NCBI RefSeq assembly: GCF_025717515.1
Contig: NZ_JAJIRN010000009.1
Coordinates: 310,001-374,000, forward strand
DNA length: 64,000 bases
DNA from: Roseateles oligotrophus
GTDB lineage: Bacteria > Pseudomonadota > Gammaproteobacteria > Burkholderiales > Burkholderiaceae_C
Direction: 5' to 3'
The notes below the pieces were generated by a model. It worked only from the letters and a program-made list of their open reading frames with translations. It did not search any database and had not been told where the DNA came from. Shown here one piece after another: positions 1 through 8,731 of this stretch (positions are counted from its first letter, which is position 1; each line of letters begins with the position of its first letter). A program made the position numbers and the translations under genes.

Positions 1-10
1 GGGGGTTTTT

Positions 11-48
11 GTCGGCTTTGCCCTTCTGGGCAAAGCCGACCTTTTCTT
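11..48 (+). terminator. Rho-independent terminator upstream of the halogenase operon
   Basis: A perfect 13-bp stem (GTCGGCTTTGCCC, 11-23, pairing with 28-40) with a TTCT loop is followed by CTTTTCTT. It should end transcription of a gene that lies before the window. Only 24 bases separate it from the halogenase start at 73, too few for a normal promoter, so it may act as a partial terminator inside one operon. Confidence 0.85.
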
Positions 49-72
49 AATTCAAACGATTGATCACCAGCG

Positions 73-1596
73 ATGAGCGACACAGACAGCAAGCGAATTC
101 GGCGCGTGGTCGTCGTCGGTGGCGGCAGTGCCGGCTGGATGGCGGCGGCGGCGCTGAGCACCTATCTTGGCAAGCAGGCCTCGGTGCGCCTGATCGAGTC
201 CGAGGAAATCGGCATCGTCGGCGTCGGCGAGGCCAGCGTGCCGCATATCCGGATGTTCAACCAAATGCTCGGCATTGATGAAGCCGAGTTCGTCAAGCGG
301 ACGCAGGGCACCGTCAAGCTCGGCATCCATTTTCAGGATTGGTCGCGCATCGGCGACAGCTATATCCACGGCTTCGGCGTCATCGGGCGCTCGCTCGGGC
401 CGCTGCCTTTTCATCAGTTCTGGCTGAAGCTGCGGCAGTCCGGCCGCGCGGCCCCATTGGGGGACTATTCGCTACAGACGGTGATGGCGCCCTTGTCCAA
501 GTTCATTCCAGGCGACAGCGGCGCAGCAGCGAATTCGCCCTTGGCCGACATTGCCTATGCCTACCATTTCGACGCCAGCCTGTACGCACGCTTCCTGCGG
601 GAGCTGGCGGAGCGCCGAGGCGTGCGGCGCACCGAAGGCAGAGTCGTCGCTGTGACGCAGCGCGCCGCAGACGGCTTTGTCGAATCCTTGCGACTGGCCA
701 ATGGTGAAGTCATCGAAGGCGATTTGTTCATCGATTGCTCGGGCTTTCGGGGCCTGCTGATCGAGCAGACGCTGAAAACCGGCTATGTCGATTGGTCGCA
801 TTGGCTGCCCTGCGACCGAGCGCTGGCGGTTCCTTGTGAAAGCGTGGCGCCCATCAATCCCTACACGCGCTCCACCGCACGCGCGGCGGGCTGGCAATGG
901 CGCATTCCGCTGCAGCATCGCACCGGTAACGGCTATGTGTATTCGAGCCAGTACATCGGCGACGACGAAGCCGCCGCGACGCTGATGGCAAATCTGGACG
1001 GCAAGGCGTTGGCCGAGCCTCGCTGCTTGAGCTTCACCACCGGCATGCGCAAGCAGGGCTGGAACAAGAATGTGGTCGCCCTGGGGCTGGCCAGTGGCTT
1101 TCTGGAGCCGCTGGAGTCGACCAGCATCTATCTGGTCCAGTCGGGTATCGGCCGGCTGCTGAGCCTGTTCCCCGATGCCGATTTCAATCCCTTGCTGGCC
1201 GAGCGTTTCAACCGCGAAACTGCCTTCGAATATGAGCGGATCCGAGATTTTTTGATCCTGCACTATCACGCGACCGAACGCGAGGACTCGCCGTTCTGGA
1301 ACTACTGCCGCACCATGTCCATCCCGGACAGTCTGCGCGAGACGATGGAGCTGTTCCGCTGTGATGGCCGCTACCTCCGCAACGGTGAAGACTTCTTCGC
1401 GTTGCCGAGTTGGGTGCAGGTGATGCTGGGCCAAGGCATCGTGCCGCAAAGCTACCACCCTATCGTGGACAACATGCCGGAGGACAGATTACTCGAATTC
1501 GTCGAGGGCACGCGCAGCACGCTGGCGAATGCAGTTATGGCAATGCCGGCGCACCAGGATTGGATAGACAAGCATTGGAAGGCGCCCAAGCCATGA
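73..1596 (+). CDS. Tryptophan 7-halogenase family flavoprotein
   Basis: A 507-residue protein of the flavin-dependent tryptophan halogenase family (PrnA-like), which use FADH2, oxygen and halide. Residues 11-22 form the FAD-binding GGGSAGW loop. The catalytic lysine of the family is at K82 (TVKLGIHFQDW), the WxWxIP signature is WQWRIP at 274-279, and the conserved glutamate is E348 in EPLEST. All key halogenase residues are therefore present. No signal peptide is seen, so it is cytoplasmic. It is the first gene of a glycoside hydrolase operon and overlaps the next start by ATGA. Such proteins are known beside TonB-dependent receptor and sugar loci, where their substrate is unknown; tryptophan is not assured as the substrate. 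Confidence 0.9.
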   Translation: MSDTDSKRIRRVVVVGGGSAGWMAAAALSTYLGKQASVRLIESEEIGIVGVGEASVPHIRMFNQMLGIDEAEFVKRTQGTVKLGIHFQDWSRIGDSYIHGFGVIGRSLGPLPFHQFWLKLRQSGRAAPLGDYSLQTVMAPLSKFIPGDSGAAANSPLADIAYAYHFDASLYARFLRELAERRGVRRTEGRVVAVTQRAADGFVESLRLANGEVIEGDLFIDCSGFRGLLIEQTLKTGYVDWSHWLPCDRALAVPCESVAPINPYTRSTARAAGWQWRIPLQHRTGNGYVYSSQYIGDDEAAATLMANLDGKALAEPRCLSFTTGMRKQGWNKNVVALGLASGFLEPLESTSIYLVQSGIGRLLSLFPDADFNPLLAERFNRETAFEYERIRDFLILHYHATEREDSPFWNYCRTMSIPDSLRETMELFRCDGRYLRNGEDFFALPSWVQVMLGQGIVPQSYHPIVDNMPEDRLLEFVEGTRSTLANAVMAMPAHQDWIDKHWKAPKP

Positions 1597-4220
1597 GCGC
1601 GAGAATGTTTGTCGGGCTCGTCCTGGCTGCGTTCGCAGCGTCGGCAATGGCTGCGCTGCCGGGCGAGTTTTTGATCGATAAGGGCTGGAGCTTTCGCCTG
1701 CTGCCCGGCAGTGCCGCAGCCGCCGCGCACCCGCAAGCGACAACTTGGCATGCGGCCAAGGTGCCTGGCACGGTGCATACCGATCTGTTTGCGGCCAAGC
1801 TGATTCCCGACCCCTATGTCGGCGCGCCCGAAGCCAGCCAGCAATGGATAGGCTTGGCCGATTGGGAGTACCGCACGCGCTTCGATGTGCCGCGCGCGGC
1901 GCTGGATCAGGCCCGCAGCGAGCTGCGGTTCGAAGGCCTAGACACCTTCGCCGAAGTCACTCTCAATGGCGCCCCGCTGCTGGCAGCGAACAATGCCTTC
2001 CGCAGCTGGCGTGTGCCGGTGCAGGGCCAGTTGCGCGCCACCGGCAACGAGTTGCGGATTGTGTTGCGCTCACCCATCACCAAGCTGCTGTCGCAGGTGC
2101 AGGCGATGCCGCTGAAACTGGCCGGCAACTACCCCTCGCCCTATGGCGACGAGCCGCCGGACGCGATGACCGGCAATTTCGTGCGCAAGCCCGGCTACCA
2201 CTACGGTTGGGACTGGGGCCCGCGTTATGTCACTGCCGGCATCTGGAAGCCGGTCGTGTTGCAGAGTTGGGATGCGCTGCGAATCGCCGACTTGCAGTTG
2301 CGCCAGGACCATGTCGACGCAGCGCGCGCCGAGCTCCTTGCGCTGGCGTCGGTCGAGGCGGTTCGGGATGCTTCGTTCGAACTGCGCCTGTGGCAGACCG
2401 CGCCGGACGGCCGGCGTTCGCTGGCGGCGCAGCGTCGCGCCGAGCTGCATGCCGGAGACAACCGAATCGAGCTGCCGCTGCATATTGATCGTCCTGAGCG
2501 CTGGTTTCCGAACGGCTACGGCGCACAACCGCTGTATCGCTACGAGCTTGAAGTCAGCGATGGCAAGACGACCATCGCCAAGGCCGGTACAAGGACTGGC
2601 CTGCGCAGCATCGAGTTGCGTCGCGAGCCCGACGACAAGGGTCGCAGCTTCCATTTCGTCGTCAACGGCATCCCGGTCTTTGCCAAGGGCGCAAACACCA
2701 TTCCCTTCGATATGTTCCAGCCGCGGGTCAGCAAAGCGCAATTGCGGCGCGTGCTGCAGTCGGCGCGCGATGCCAATATGAATATGCTGCGCAGTTGGGG
2801 CGGCGGCTATTACGAGAGCGCCGATTTCTTCGACCTAGCCGATGAGTTTGGCCTGCTGGTCTGGCAAGACTTCATGTTCGGCGGCGGCATGCAGCCGGCT
2901 TACGACGAGGCCTTCCGTGCCAACGTGCTCGCCGAGGCGCGCGAGCAAGTGCGGCGCCTGCGCAATCACCCCAGCCTGGGACTTTGGTGTGGCAATAACG
3001 AGGAAGAAGTGGCCTGGAAATATTGGGGTCCGGGCCAGGCGATGAAGGCCGCCGATCCGGCCTTTGCCGACAAGGTCTGGCAGGGCTATGTGCAGATGTT
3101 CGGCGTCGAGCTGCGCCGGCTCGTGGCGGAAGAGGGCGGCGGCATCGCCTACTGGGCCAGCTCGCCCGGTGACGATCTGGCCGAGCTCGCCAACACCCCC
3201 GCCAGCGGCGATATGCATTACTGGGAGGTGTGGGGCAACCCGGCCCATCCGGTGACGAAGTATCTGGAAATCACGCCGCGCTTCATGTCCGAATATGGCC
3301 TGCAGGCTTGGCCGGTGCAGCGCACGGTGGACGCCTTCGCCAAGCGCCGCGAGCAGAGCATGGCCAGCCCGGTGATAGAGGCGCATCAGAAATTCCTCGC
3401 CGGCAAGGGTAATGAGCGACTGCTGAAATACATCAATGATGAGTTCGGGCAGCCCAAGGATTTCGCCGACTTTGTCTACCTGAGCCAGGTCATGCAGGCC
3501 GAGGGTATTCAGCTGGCCGCGCTGCATCACCGTGCCAGTCGGCCGTTCACGATGGGCTCCTTGTACTGGCAGTTCAATGATGTGTGGCCGGGCGCGTCCT
3601 GGTCCAGCATCGACTGGTTCGGGCGCTGGAAGGCGCTGCAATTCCATGCACGGCGCTTCTATGCGCCGGTCGCGGTCGCCGCCACGCGGGGCGCCGCCGG
3701 CCAGACCCAGCTCAGTCTGCTCAACGACCGCACGCAGGCGCTGCGCGGCGAGCTGCGCCTGCGGGTGATGGCGCTCGACGGCAAGCTGCTGCGCGAGGAG
3801 CGCCGGCCGGTTGAACTCGCACCGCTGTCGGCATTGAGCCTGGCCGATTACGCCGATGCCGACTTGATCGGGCAAGCCGATCCGGCGACTACCGTCGCGG
3901 TGTTCGACTTGCGGGTGGACGGCGAACCGGCGTCGCGCGGCGTGGTCTATTTCAAGACCGCGAAAGAGATGCTCTGGCCCGATCCGGGCTTGCATGCGCA
4001 GCTGCGCCGCGATGGCCAGGGCTACATGCTCGAGCTCCATGCGGCAGGGCTCGCCCGCGCTCTGTGGGTCGATTTCGGGGACATCGATGCCGAGCTGTCC
4101 GACAACGCCCTGACCCTGCTACCGGGCGAGCATGTCAGCCTGCGGCTGGCGTCCAAGGCCAGCCTCGCAATGTTGCGCAAGTCCCTGCGCCTGCGCTCGA
4201 TCAATAGCCAAATTCGATGA
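1593..4220 (+). CDS. GH2 beta-mannosidase, periplasmic
   Basis: An 875-residue GH2 beta-mannosidase, which removes beta-linked mannose from the Man-beta-1,4-GlcNAc core of N-glycans or from mannans. The start at 1593 overlaps the halogenase stop (ATGA) and opens a signal peptide (MSARMFVGLVLAAFAASAMA), so the enzyme is exported; a longer upstream reading would overlap the halogenase and lose the signal. A galactose-binding-like N-domain (EVTLNG, about 95-140) is followed by a TIM barrel with the acid/base Glu in WCGNNEE and the nucleophile Glu in FMSEYGLQAWP. RSWGGGYYE and WQFNDVWPG are also typical. Its location beside a PNGase points to the N-glycan core as substrate. Confidence 0.93.
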   Translation: MSARMFVGLVLAAFAASAMAALPGEFLIDKGWSFRLLPGSAAAAAHPQATTWHAAKVPGTVHTDLFAAKLIPDPYVGAPEASQQWIGLADWEYRTRFDVPRAALDQARSELRFEGLDTFAEVTLNGAPLLAANNAFRSWRVPVQGQLRATGNELRIVLRSPITKLLSQVQAMPLKLAGNYPSPYGDEPPDAMTGNFVRKPGYHYGWDWGPRYVTAGIWKPVVLQSWDALRIADLQLRQDHVDAARAELLALASVEAVRDASFELRLWQTAPDGRRSLAAQRRAELHAGDNRIELPLHIDRPERWFPNGYGAQPLYRYELEVSDGKTTIAKAGTRTGLRSIELRREPDDKGRSFHFVVNGIPVFAKGANTIPFDMFQPRVSKAQLRRVLQSARDANMNMLRSWGGGYYESADFFDLADEFGLLVWQDFMFGGGMQPAYDEAFRANVLAEAREQVRRLRNHPSLGLWCGNNEEEVAWKYWGPGQAMKAADPAFADKVWQGYVQMFGVELRRLVAEEGGGIAYWASSPGDDLAELANTPASGDMHYWEVWGNPAHPVTKYLEITPRFMSEYGLQAWPVQRTVDAFAKRREQSMASPVIEAHQKFLAGKGNERLLKYINDEFGQPKDFADFVYLSQVMQAEGIQLAALHHRASRPFTMGSLYWQFNDVWPGASWSSIDWFGRWKALQFHARRFYAPVAVAATRGAAGQTQLSLLNDRTQALRGELRLRVMALDGKLLREERRPVELAPLSALSLADYADADLIGQADPATTVAVFDLRVDGEPASRGVVYFKTAKEMLWPDPGLHAQLRRDGQGYMLELHAAGLARALWVDFGDIDAELSDNALTLLPGEHVSLRLASKASLAMLRKSLRLRSINSQIR

Positions 4221-6685
4221 AGTTCTTCAAGCCCCCGTATCGCTCCGCCGTCTGCTGCATCGGCCTCCTGTTCTTGCTGGCCAGCTTGCCTGCTGCAGCC
4301 GCGCTGCGCAGCGTCGGCGCTGTCGTGCAGGCGATCAAGTCCAACGAGGGCTATGACCTGCGCCTGAGCAGCGGTGCGCTTGCGCGCATCAGCTTCGTTA
4401 CGCCCGACGTCGTGCGGGTGCGCATCAGCCCCAAGGCGCGTTTCGAGGCCGATAACTCTTATGCAATGGCGCAGGCGCCATCGCGGGCCAAGGCCGTAAT
4501 GGCGACGCTCAACGGCGCCACGCTGGAGTTGCGCTCCGCAAGCGGCACGCGCGTGGTGATCCGCAAGACCCCCGAGCTGGTGATCCAAATCTTTGATGCT
4601 GCCGGCCGACTCGTCAGCGCCGACGACCCGGCGCGCCCCACCACCTTCGATGTCGAGGAGGGCTCCTTCGAGACCGCCAAGCTGCGCGACGACTACGAGC
4701 TTTACTACGGCTTCGGTGAGAAAGCCTTGCCGCTGTCGCGCCATCAGCAGCAACTGGTGATGTGGAACTCGGATGTGCCCGACTACGCGCCCGGCCACGA
4801 CCCGTCCTACCAGGCCATCCCCTTCTTCATCGCGCTGCACGAGGGGCGCGGCCACGGCCTGTTCTTCAACAACAGCTGGCGCAGCTGGTTCGACATGGGC
4901 AAGACCGATCCGCAGCGCTACCGCTTCGGTTCCGCTGGCGGCGAGTTGGACTATTTTGTGTTCACCGGCGGGCCCGAGCGCAGCCCGGCGCGCGTGCTGA
5001 GTGACTACACGGCACTTACTGGCCGGGGAGCCTTGCCGCCGCTCTGGGCGCTGGGCTACCAGCAGTCGCGCTGGTCGTACAAGACGCAGGACGAGGTGCT
5101 GGGCGTCGCCCGTGAATTCCGCCAGCGCCGCATCCCGGCCGATGTGCTTTACCTCGACATCGACCACATGGATGGCTTCCGCGTCTTCACCTGGAACCCG
5201 CAAACCTTCCCGCAGCCGGGCGAGCTATTGATCACGCTGCACCAACAGGGTTTTCGTGCCGTCACCATCGTGGATCCTGGCATAAAGAAGGACGAGGGCT
5301 ATGCCATCTATCGCAGTGGCCGCGCGGCGGGCGTCTATATGCGCAATGCCGACGGGAGTGAGCTGAATGCCAAAGTTTGGCCAGGCGTCTGCGCCTTCCC
5401 TGACTTCACGTCGGCCGCCGCCCGCGACTGGTTTGGCCGCCTTTATGAGGCGCCGCTGGATCTGGGGGTCGATGGCTTCTGGAACGATATGAACGAGCCC
5501 GGCGTGTTCGCCCCCGACGGCTTTGCCAAGCCCGAGATCAGCCTCGGCCCGCAGAAGAGCTTTGCGCTCGACGCCCAGCACGCCGGCGATGGCCGCCCAG
5601 GTAGCCATGCCCGCTATCACAATGTCTACGGCATGCAGATGGCTCGCGCCAGCTTCGAGGGGCTGCGCCGGCTGCGCCCCCAGAAACGCCCGATGCTGCT
5701 GACGCGCGCCGGCTTTGCAGGCGTGCAACGCTACGCCGCCGTCTGGACCGGCGACAACTCGGCGACCTGGACGCACCTGGCCCTGACCATCCCGATGTTG
5801 ACCAATCTGTCGGTGTCGGGCGTGCCCTTCGTTGGCGCCGATGTTGGCGGCTTCATGGGCAGCCCGAGCGCCGAGCTGTACACGCGTTGGCTGCAAGCCG
5901 CTGCTCTAACGCCTTACCTACGTACCCACTCCAGTGATGTCTCGGCACCGCGCGAGCCCTGGGCCTTCGGCCCCGAGCATGAGCGCATCAACCGCCAGAT
6001 CATCGAGTTGCGCTACCGGCTGCTGCCCTACCTCTACAGCCTGTTCGAAGCGAGCGAGCGCACCGGTCTGCCGCCCATGCGCCCGCTCTGGTTCGCCTAC
6101 CCCGGCGACACGCAGGCCAGCCTCGTCGACGATCAATTCCTGCTGGGCGCCGACCTGTTGGTGGCGCCGGTGCTGCACGAAGGCCGCAGCGAGCGGCTCG
6201 TCTACTTCCCCAAGGGCGATGCCTGGCTGGATTGGGACAGCGGCCAACGCCATGAAGGCGGCAGCTTCGCCACCATCCCCGCGCCGCTGGAGCGGCTGCC
6301 GCTGTTCGTCCGCGTGGGGGCGACCGTGCCCACACAGGCGCCGGTGCAGCACACCGGCGAGATGCTGCAGTCAGCGCTGACGCTCAATGTCGCCTGGGGC
6401 GCTGCCGGCAGCAGCGATATGTTCCAGGACGCGGGCGAGGGCTACGGCTATCGCCAGGGCGCCTCGCGCACGCTACGCATGATGCAAGACGCTCAGGGAC
6501 TGCGGCTGGACATTCCACCTAACGCGGGCTTCCAGCGCGTTGCGGCGGTCGAGTTCCTCGGCCTTGAATCGGCACCGGCGCGCAGGCTGCGCGTCGCGCT
6601 GCCGGATGAGGGGGTCAAGCAGGTCCGGCCGGCGCTTGGTCAGCAGCGTCCGGCGAGCCTCGTCCCTGCAGGAGTTTCACCATGA
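4217..6685 (+). CDS. GH31 alpha-glucosidase
   Basis: An 822-residue GH31 hydrolase with a signal peptide (about residues 1-29, ending AAAA). The nucleophile is D424 in WNDMNEP and the acid/base is D513 in TGDNSATW, both intact. Before these lie the N-terminal beta-sandwich and the barrel start (WALGYQQSRWSY, 277-288). The gene starts within the beta-mannosidase stop (ATGA) and its own stop overlaps the PNGase start. GH31 includes alpha-glucosidases, alpha-xylosidases and the ER glucosidase II. In this operon a role in removing capping glucose from high-mannose N-glycans is likely, but specificity cannot be read from the sequence alone. Confidence 0.9.
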   Translation: MKFFKPPYRSAVCCIGLLFLLASLPAAAALRSVGAVVQAIKSNEGYDLRLSSGALARISFVTPDVVRVRISPKARFEADNSYAMAQAPSRAKAVMATLNGATLELRSASGTRVVIRKTPELVIQIFDAAGRLVSADDPARPTTFDVEEGSFETAKLRDDYELYYGFGEKALPLSRHQQQLVMWNSDVPDYAPGHDPSYQAIPFFIALHEGRGHGLFFNNSWRSWFDMGKTDPQRYRFGSAGGELDYFVFTGGPERSPARVLSDYTALTGRGALPPLWALGYQQSRWSYKTQDEVLGVAREFRQRRIPADVLYLDIDHMDGFRVFTWNPQTFPQPGELLITLHQQGFRAVTIVDPGIKKDEGYAIYRSGRAAGVYMRNADGSELNAKVWPGVCAFPDFTSAAARDWFGRLYEAPLDLGVDGFWNDMNEPGVFAPDGFAKPEISLGPQKSFALDAQHAGDGRPGSHARYHNVYGMQMARASFEGLRRLRPQKRPMLLTRAGFAGVQRYAAVWTGDNSATWTHLALTIPMLTNLSVSGVPFVGADVGGFMGSPSAELYTRWLQAAALTPYLRTHSSDVSAPREPWAFGPEHERINRQIIELRYRLLPYLYSLFEASERTGLPPMRPLWFAYPGDTQASLVDDQFLLGADLLVAPVLHEGRSERLVYFPKGDAWLDWDSGQRHEGGSFATIPAPLERLPLFVRVGATVPTQAPVQHTGEMLQSALTLNVAWGAAGSSDMFQDAGEGYGYRQGASRTLRMMQDAQGLRLDIPPNAGFQRVAAVEFLGLESAPARRLRVALPDEGVKQVRPALGQQRPASLVPAGVSP

Positions 6686-8463
6686 TGACAAAAACGTTTT
6701 TCGCCGTCGCAATGATCAGCCTCTGCGCTGTTACGGCGCCGTCCCTGGCTCTGGCCGAGCCCACCGAGGGTTGGAAACTGCGTTTCCAGCGCACTTACAA
6801 CGGCAAGCCGGTCGAGGGTGAGGATGCCGTTTTGCTGTTTGCCGCCAAGTCCGAGGCGCTGATCAGCTCGGAGGCGGTTCACGGCGGCAAGGCCGCGTTT
6901 CCCTTCGAGCAGACGCTGATCAAGCCGGGCATTAGCGAACTGCTTCAAGTCGCACGGCTGAACGGCGAGGAGACGATTGCCGCGCTGGACCGCGAGTCGC
7001 TGGCCAAGCAGTTGTTCGAGCTCAGCGAGGGCGAGACCAAAACCATCCTCGGCTACCGCTGCAAAAAAGCCAAGACCATGGTCAACTCCAACACCATCGA
7101 GCTTTGGTACACGAACGAGCTGCCCGCTGCGGGCGCGCCCACCGTGCTGGGCCATCAGCTAGGCCTGGTGCTGGAGTTGGTGCGCAATGGCAATTTTGTG
7201 ATCCGCGCCACCCAGATCGAACCCTTCAAGGGTCTGGATCTCCAAGCCCTGGCGCAGGGCGGCGGCAAGCTGGCCGAAGCGCAAGAAGCAGCCGCTGTCC
7301 AGCTGCTCGACGGCCTCAGCTACAAAGACCGTCTCTGGAAAAGCCGCTTCATCACCATCCCGGTCTTCCAGGACCAGATCGTCAACTTCTCCGCGCAGGA
7401 CAGCGAGCCTCGCGAGGGCGTGACCCGTTATGCCAACGGCACTGTCGCGCTGAAGACGGTGCAGCTGCCCGAGGTCCAGTCCGGCAGCCAGGTCTTTGTC
7501 GATCTGCTGGCCCGCTCCAACGGCGATGCCTACGACCGCACCGGTTCGGTGTTCGTGATTCCGCTGGGGTCAAAGAGCGATAAGAAACGCAGCTTTCTCG
7601 ACGGCCTGCAGCAAGGCGTTTCAGCCTTGCCGGCCTACCAGAATGGCAATGGCAAGACCTACCGCGGCGTGGTCGCCAGCGAGGATTACGCACCGCTGAT
7701 CGAGCTGATGCGCTTCTTCACGCCCTTTGGCGTCAAGCATTACAACCACCTCCAACTCAAGGGCAAGACCTGGCACGAGGCCGTGCCCTACCGCATGGAC
7801 ATCACCGATCTGGCCGTTCGCCTCTCGGGGCAGAAGGTGGCTGTGGGCGTCTTTATCGGCAACTACGACCAGGGCGGCCACAAGCTCGACATGAACATCA
7901 CCGTCCATCCCAATGATTCGGCGGCGGCGATGTTCTCCAAGCCACAGGAGAACGCCAAGGAGAGAAGTGGTTCGCGGCAGCTGCTGATGCCCTTGTTCAA
8001 CACCACCAATGTGATGGAGATGGCGAATCAGGACTACGCCACCATGTTCGATGTGGCCAAGGGCCTGGAAGTGAAGTTCAGCCTGGACCGCCCGCTCAAG
8101 AACGCCCGCCTGCGCTACATCACGACCGGCCATGGTGGCTGGGCCAATGGCGATGAATTTCTGCCCAAGAAAAACACCATCGTGCTGGACGGCAAACCGG
8201 TCTTTTCCTTCGTGCCCTGGCGGCAGGACTGTGGTGCTTTCCGCCTGTTCAACCCGGCTTCAGGCAATTTCAACGACGGGCTTTCTTCCTCCGATCTGAG
8301 TCGTTCCAATTGGTGCCCGGGGACCGCTACAAATCCGATCTACATTGATTTGGGCGATTTGAAGGCGGGGCGACATCGCATAGCGGTCAGGATTGCGCAG
8401 GGTGCGAAGGAGGGTGAGAGCTTCAGTGCCTGGAATGTTTCGGGCCTCTTGCAAGGCGACTGA
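6682..8463 (+). CDS. PNGase F-type peptide-N-glycosidase with extra N-terminal domain
   Basis: A 593-residue exported protein (signal peptide to about residue 25). Its C-terminal part (about 230-590) has the PNGase F fold: GDAYDRTGSVFVIP at 281-294, GHGGWANGDEF at 483-493, PWRQDCG at 512-518 and SSSDLSRSNWCPG at 535-547, all very close to Elizabethkingia PNGase F as I recall it. D285 and E492 appear to match catalytic D60 and E206 of that enzyme, by memory rather than alignment. PNGase F cuts the bond between asparagine and the first GlcNAc. Residues 26-200 are an extra domain, perhaps like the N-terminal bowl domain of PNGase F-II. It is the last gene of the operon. Confidence 0.9.
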   Translation: MMTKTFFAVAMISLCAVTAPSLALAEPTEGWKLRFQRTYNGKPVEGEDAVLLFAAKSEALISSEAVHGGKAAFPFEQTLIKPGISELLQVARLNGEETIAALDRESLAKQLFELSEGETKTILGYRCKKAKTMVNSNTIELWYTNELPAAGAPTVLGHQLGLVLELVRNGNFVIRATQIEPFKGLDLQALAQGGGKLAEAQEAAAVQLLDGLSYKDRLWKSRFITIPVFQDQIVNFSAQDSEPREGVTRYANGTVALKTVQLPEVQSGSQVFVDLLARSNGDAYDRTGSVFVIPLGSKSDKKRSFLDGLQQGVSALPAYQNGNGKTYRGVVASEDYAPLIELMRFFTPFGVKHYNHLQLKGKTWHEAVPYRMDITDLAVRLSGQKVAVGVFIGNYDQGGHKLDMNITVHPNDSAAAMFSKPQENAKERSGSRQLLMPLFNTTNVMEMANQDYATMFDVAKGLEVKFSLDRPLKNARLRYITTGHGGWANGDEFLPKKNTIVLDGKPVFSFVPWRQDCGAFRLFNPASGNFNDGLSSSDLSRSNWCPGTATNPIYIDLGDLKAGRHRIAVRIAQGAKEGESFSAWNVSGLLQGD

Positions 8464-8468
8464 AGCGC

Positions 8469-8486
8469 GGTCTCGGGGGCGAGACC
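8469..8486 (+). terminator. Hairpin after the PNGase gene
   Basis: GGTCTCG-GGGG-CGAGACC is a perfect 7-bp stem starting 5 bases after the PNGase stop. No run of T follows directly, so it is a weak or Rho-assisted terminator, or a 3' end stabiliser. Confidence 0.5.
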
Positions 8487-8494
8487 ATAGCTTA

Positions 8495-8511
8495 CGTTTG
8501 TTTACTAAACG
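8495..8511. promoter_or_regulatory. Candidate LacI-family operator, upstream site
   Basis: CGTTTGTTTACTAAACG has matching outer arms (CGTTT/AAACG) and contains GTTTA-C-TAAAC. It lies about 35 bp upstream of the -35 box of the LacI operon promoter. With the palindrome at 8630-8641 it brackets that promoter, as looping LacI-type operators do. Confidence 0.45.
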
Positions 8512-8543
8512 GCGCTAAAAATGGCCCAATTTGATGACTTTTA

Positions 8544-8572
8544 TTGACGCCTTAAAAGGTGAAAGATATAAA
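8544..8572 (+). promoter_or_regulatory. Sigma-70 promoter of the LacI/mannose operon
   Basis: TTGACG (8544-8549), a 17-bp spacer and TATAAA (8567-8572) form a near-consensus promoter. An inverted repeat AGGTGA-N12-TCACCT (8557-8580) spans the -10 box and could be an operator. The predicted start near 8579 leaves an 84-base leader before the small ORF at 8663. Confidence 0.65.
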
Positions 8573-8629
8573 CATCACCTAGAAGAACTCGGAAATTTCT
8601 GGCCTCGATCAATGCCTGTAAACGCAGGA

Positions 8630-8641
8630 TAAAACGTTTAA
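8630..8641. promoter_or_regulatory. Candidate LacI-family operator, downstream site
   Basis: TAAAACGTTTAA contains the perfect palindrome AAACGTTT with a central CG, the usual form of LacI-family operators. It lies about 50 bp downstream of the predicted transcription start and just before the leader ORF. Confidence 0.5.
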
Positions 8642-8662
8642 TAAACCGACTACCGGAGAATC

Positions 8663-8731
8663 ATGATGCACCTAATTTCGCCGCTTGGCCCGCTGCAAGG
8701 CCGGCCAATCCGCCCGGGGAAGCGGGCGTGA
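8663..8731 (+). CDS. 22-codon leader ORF overlapping the lacI start
   Basis: ATGATG at 8663 opens a 22-codon frame (MMHLISPLGPLQ...) that ends at TGA 8729-8731, so its stop overlaps the GTG start of the regulator (GTGA). A good ribosome binding site, GGAGA, sits at 8655-8659. It has no recognisable domain. The arrangement suggests translational coupling of the regulator to a short leader. It may be chance. Confidence 0.4.
   Translation: MMHLISPLGPLQGRPIRPGKRA

Noticed and set aside
1410-1592. N-terminal extension of the beta-mannosidase frame
   Set aside because: It would overlap the halogenase gene by 187 bp and bury the signal peptide; the start at 1593 with ATGA coupling is preferred.
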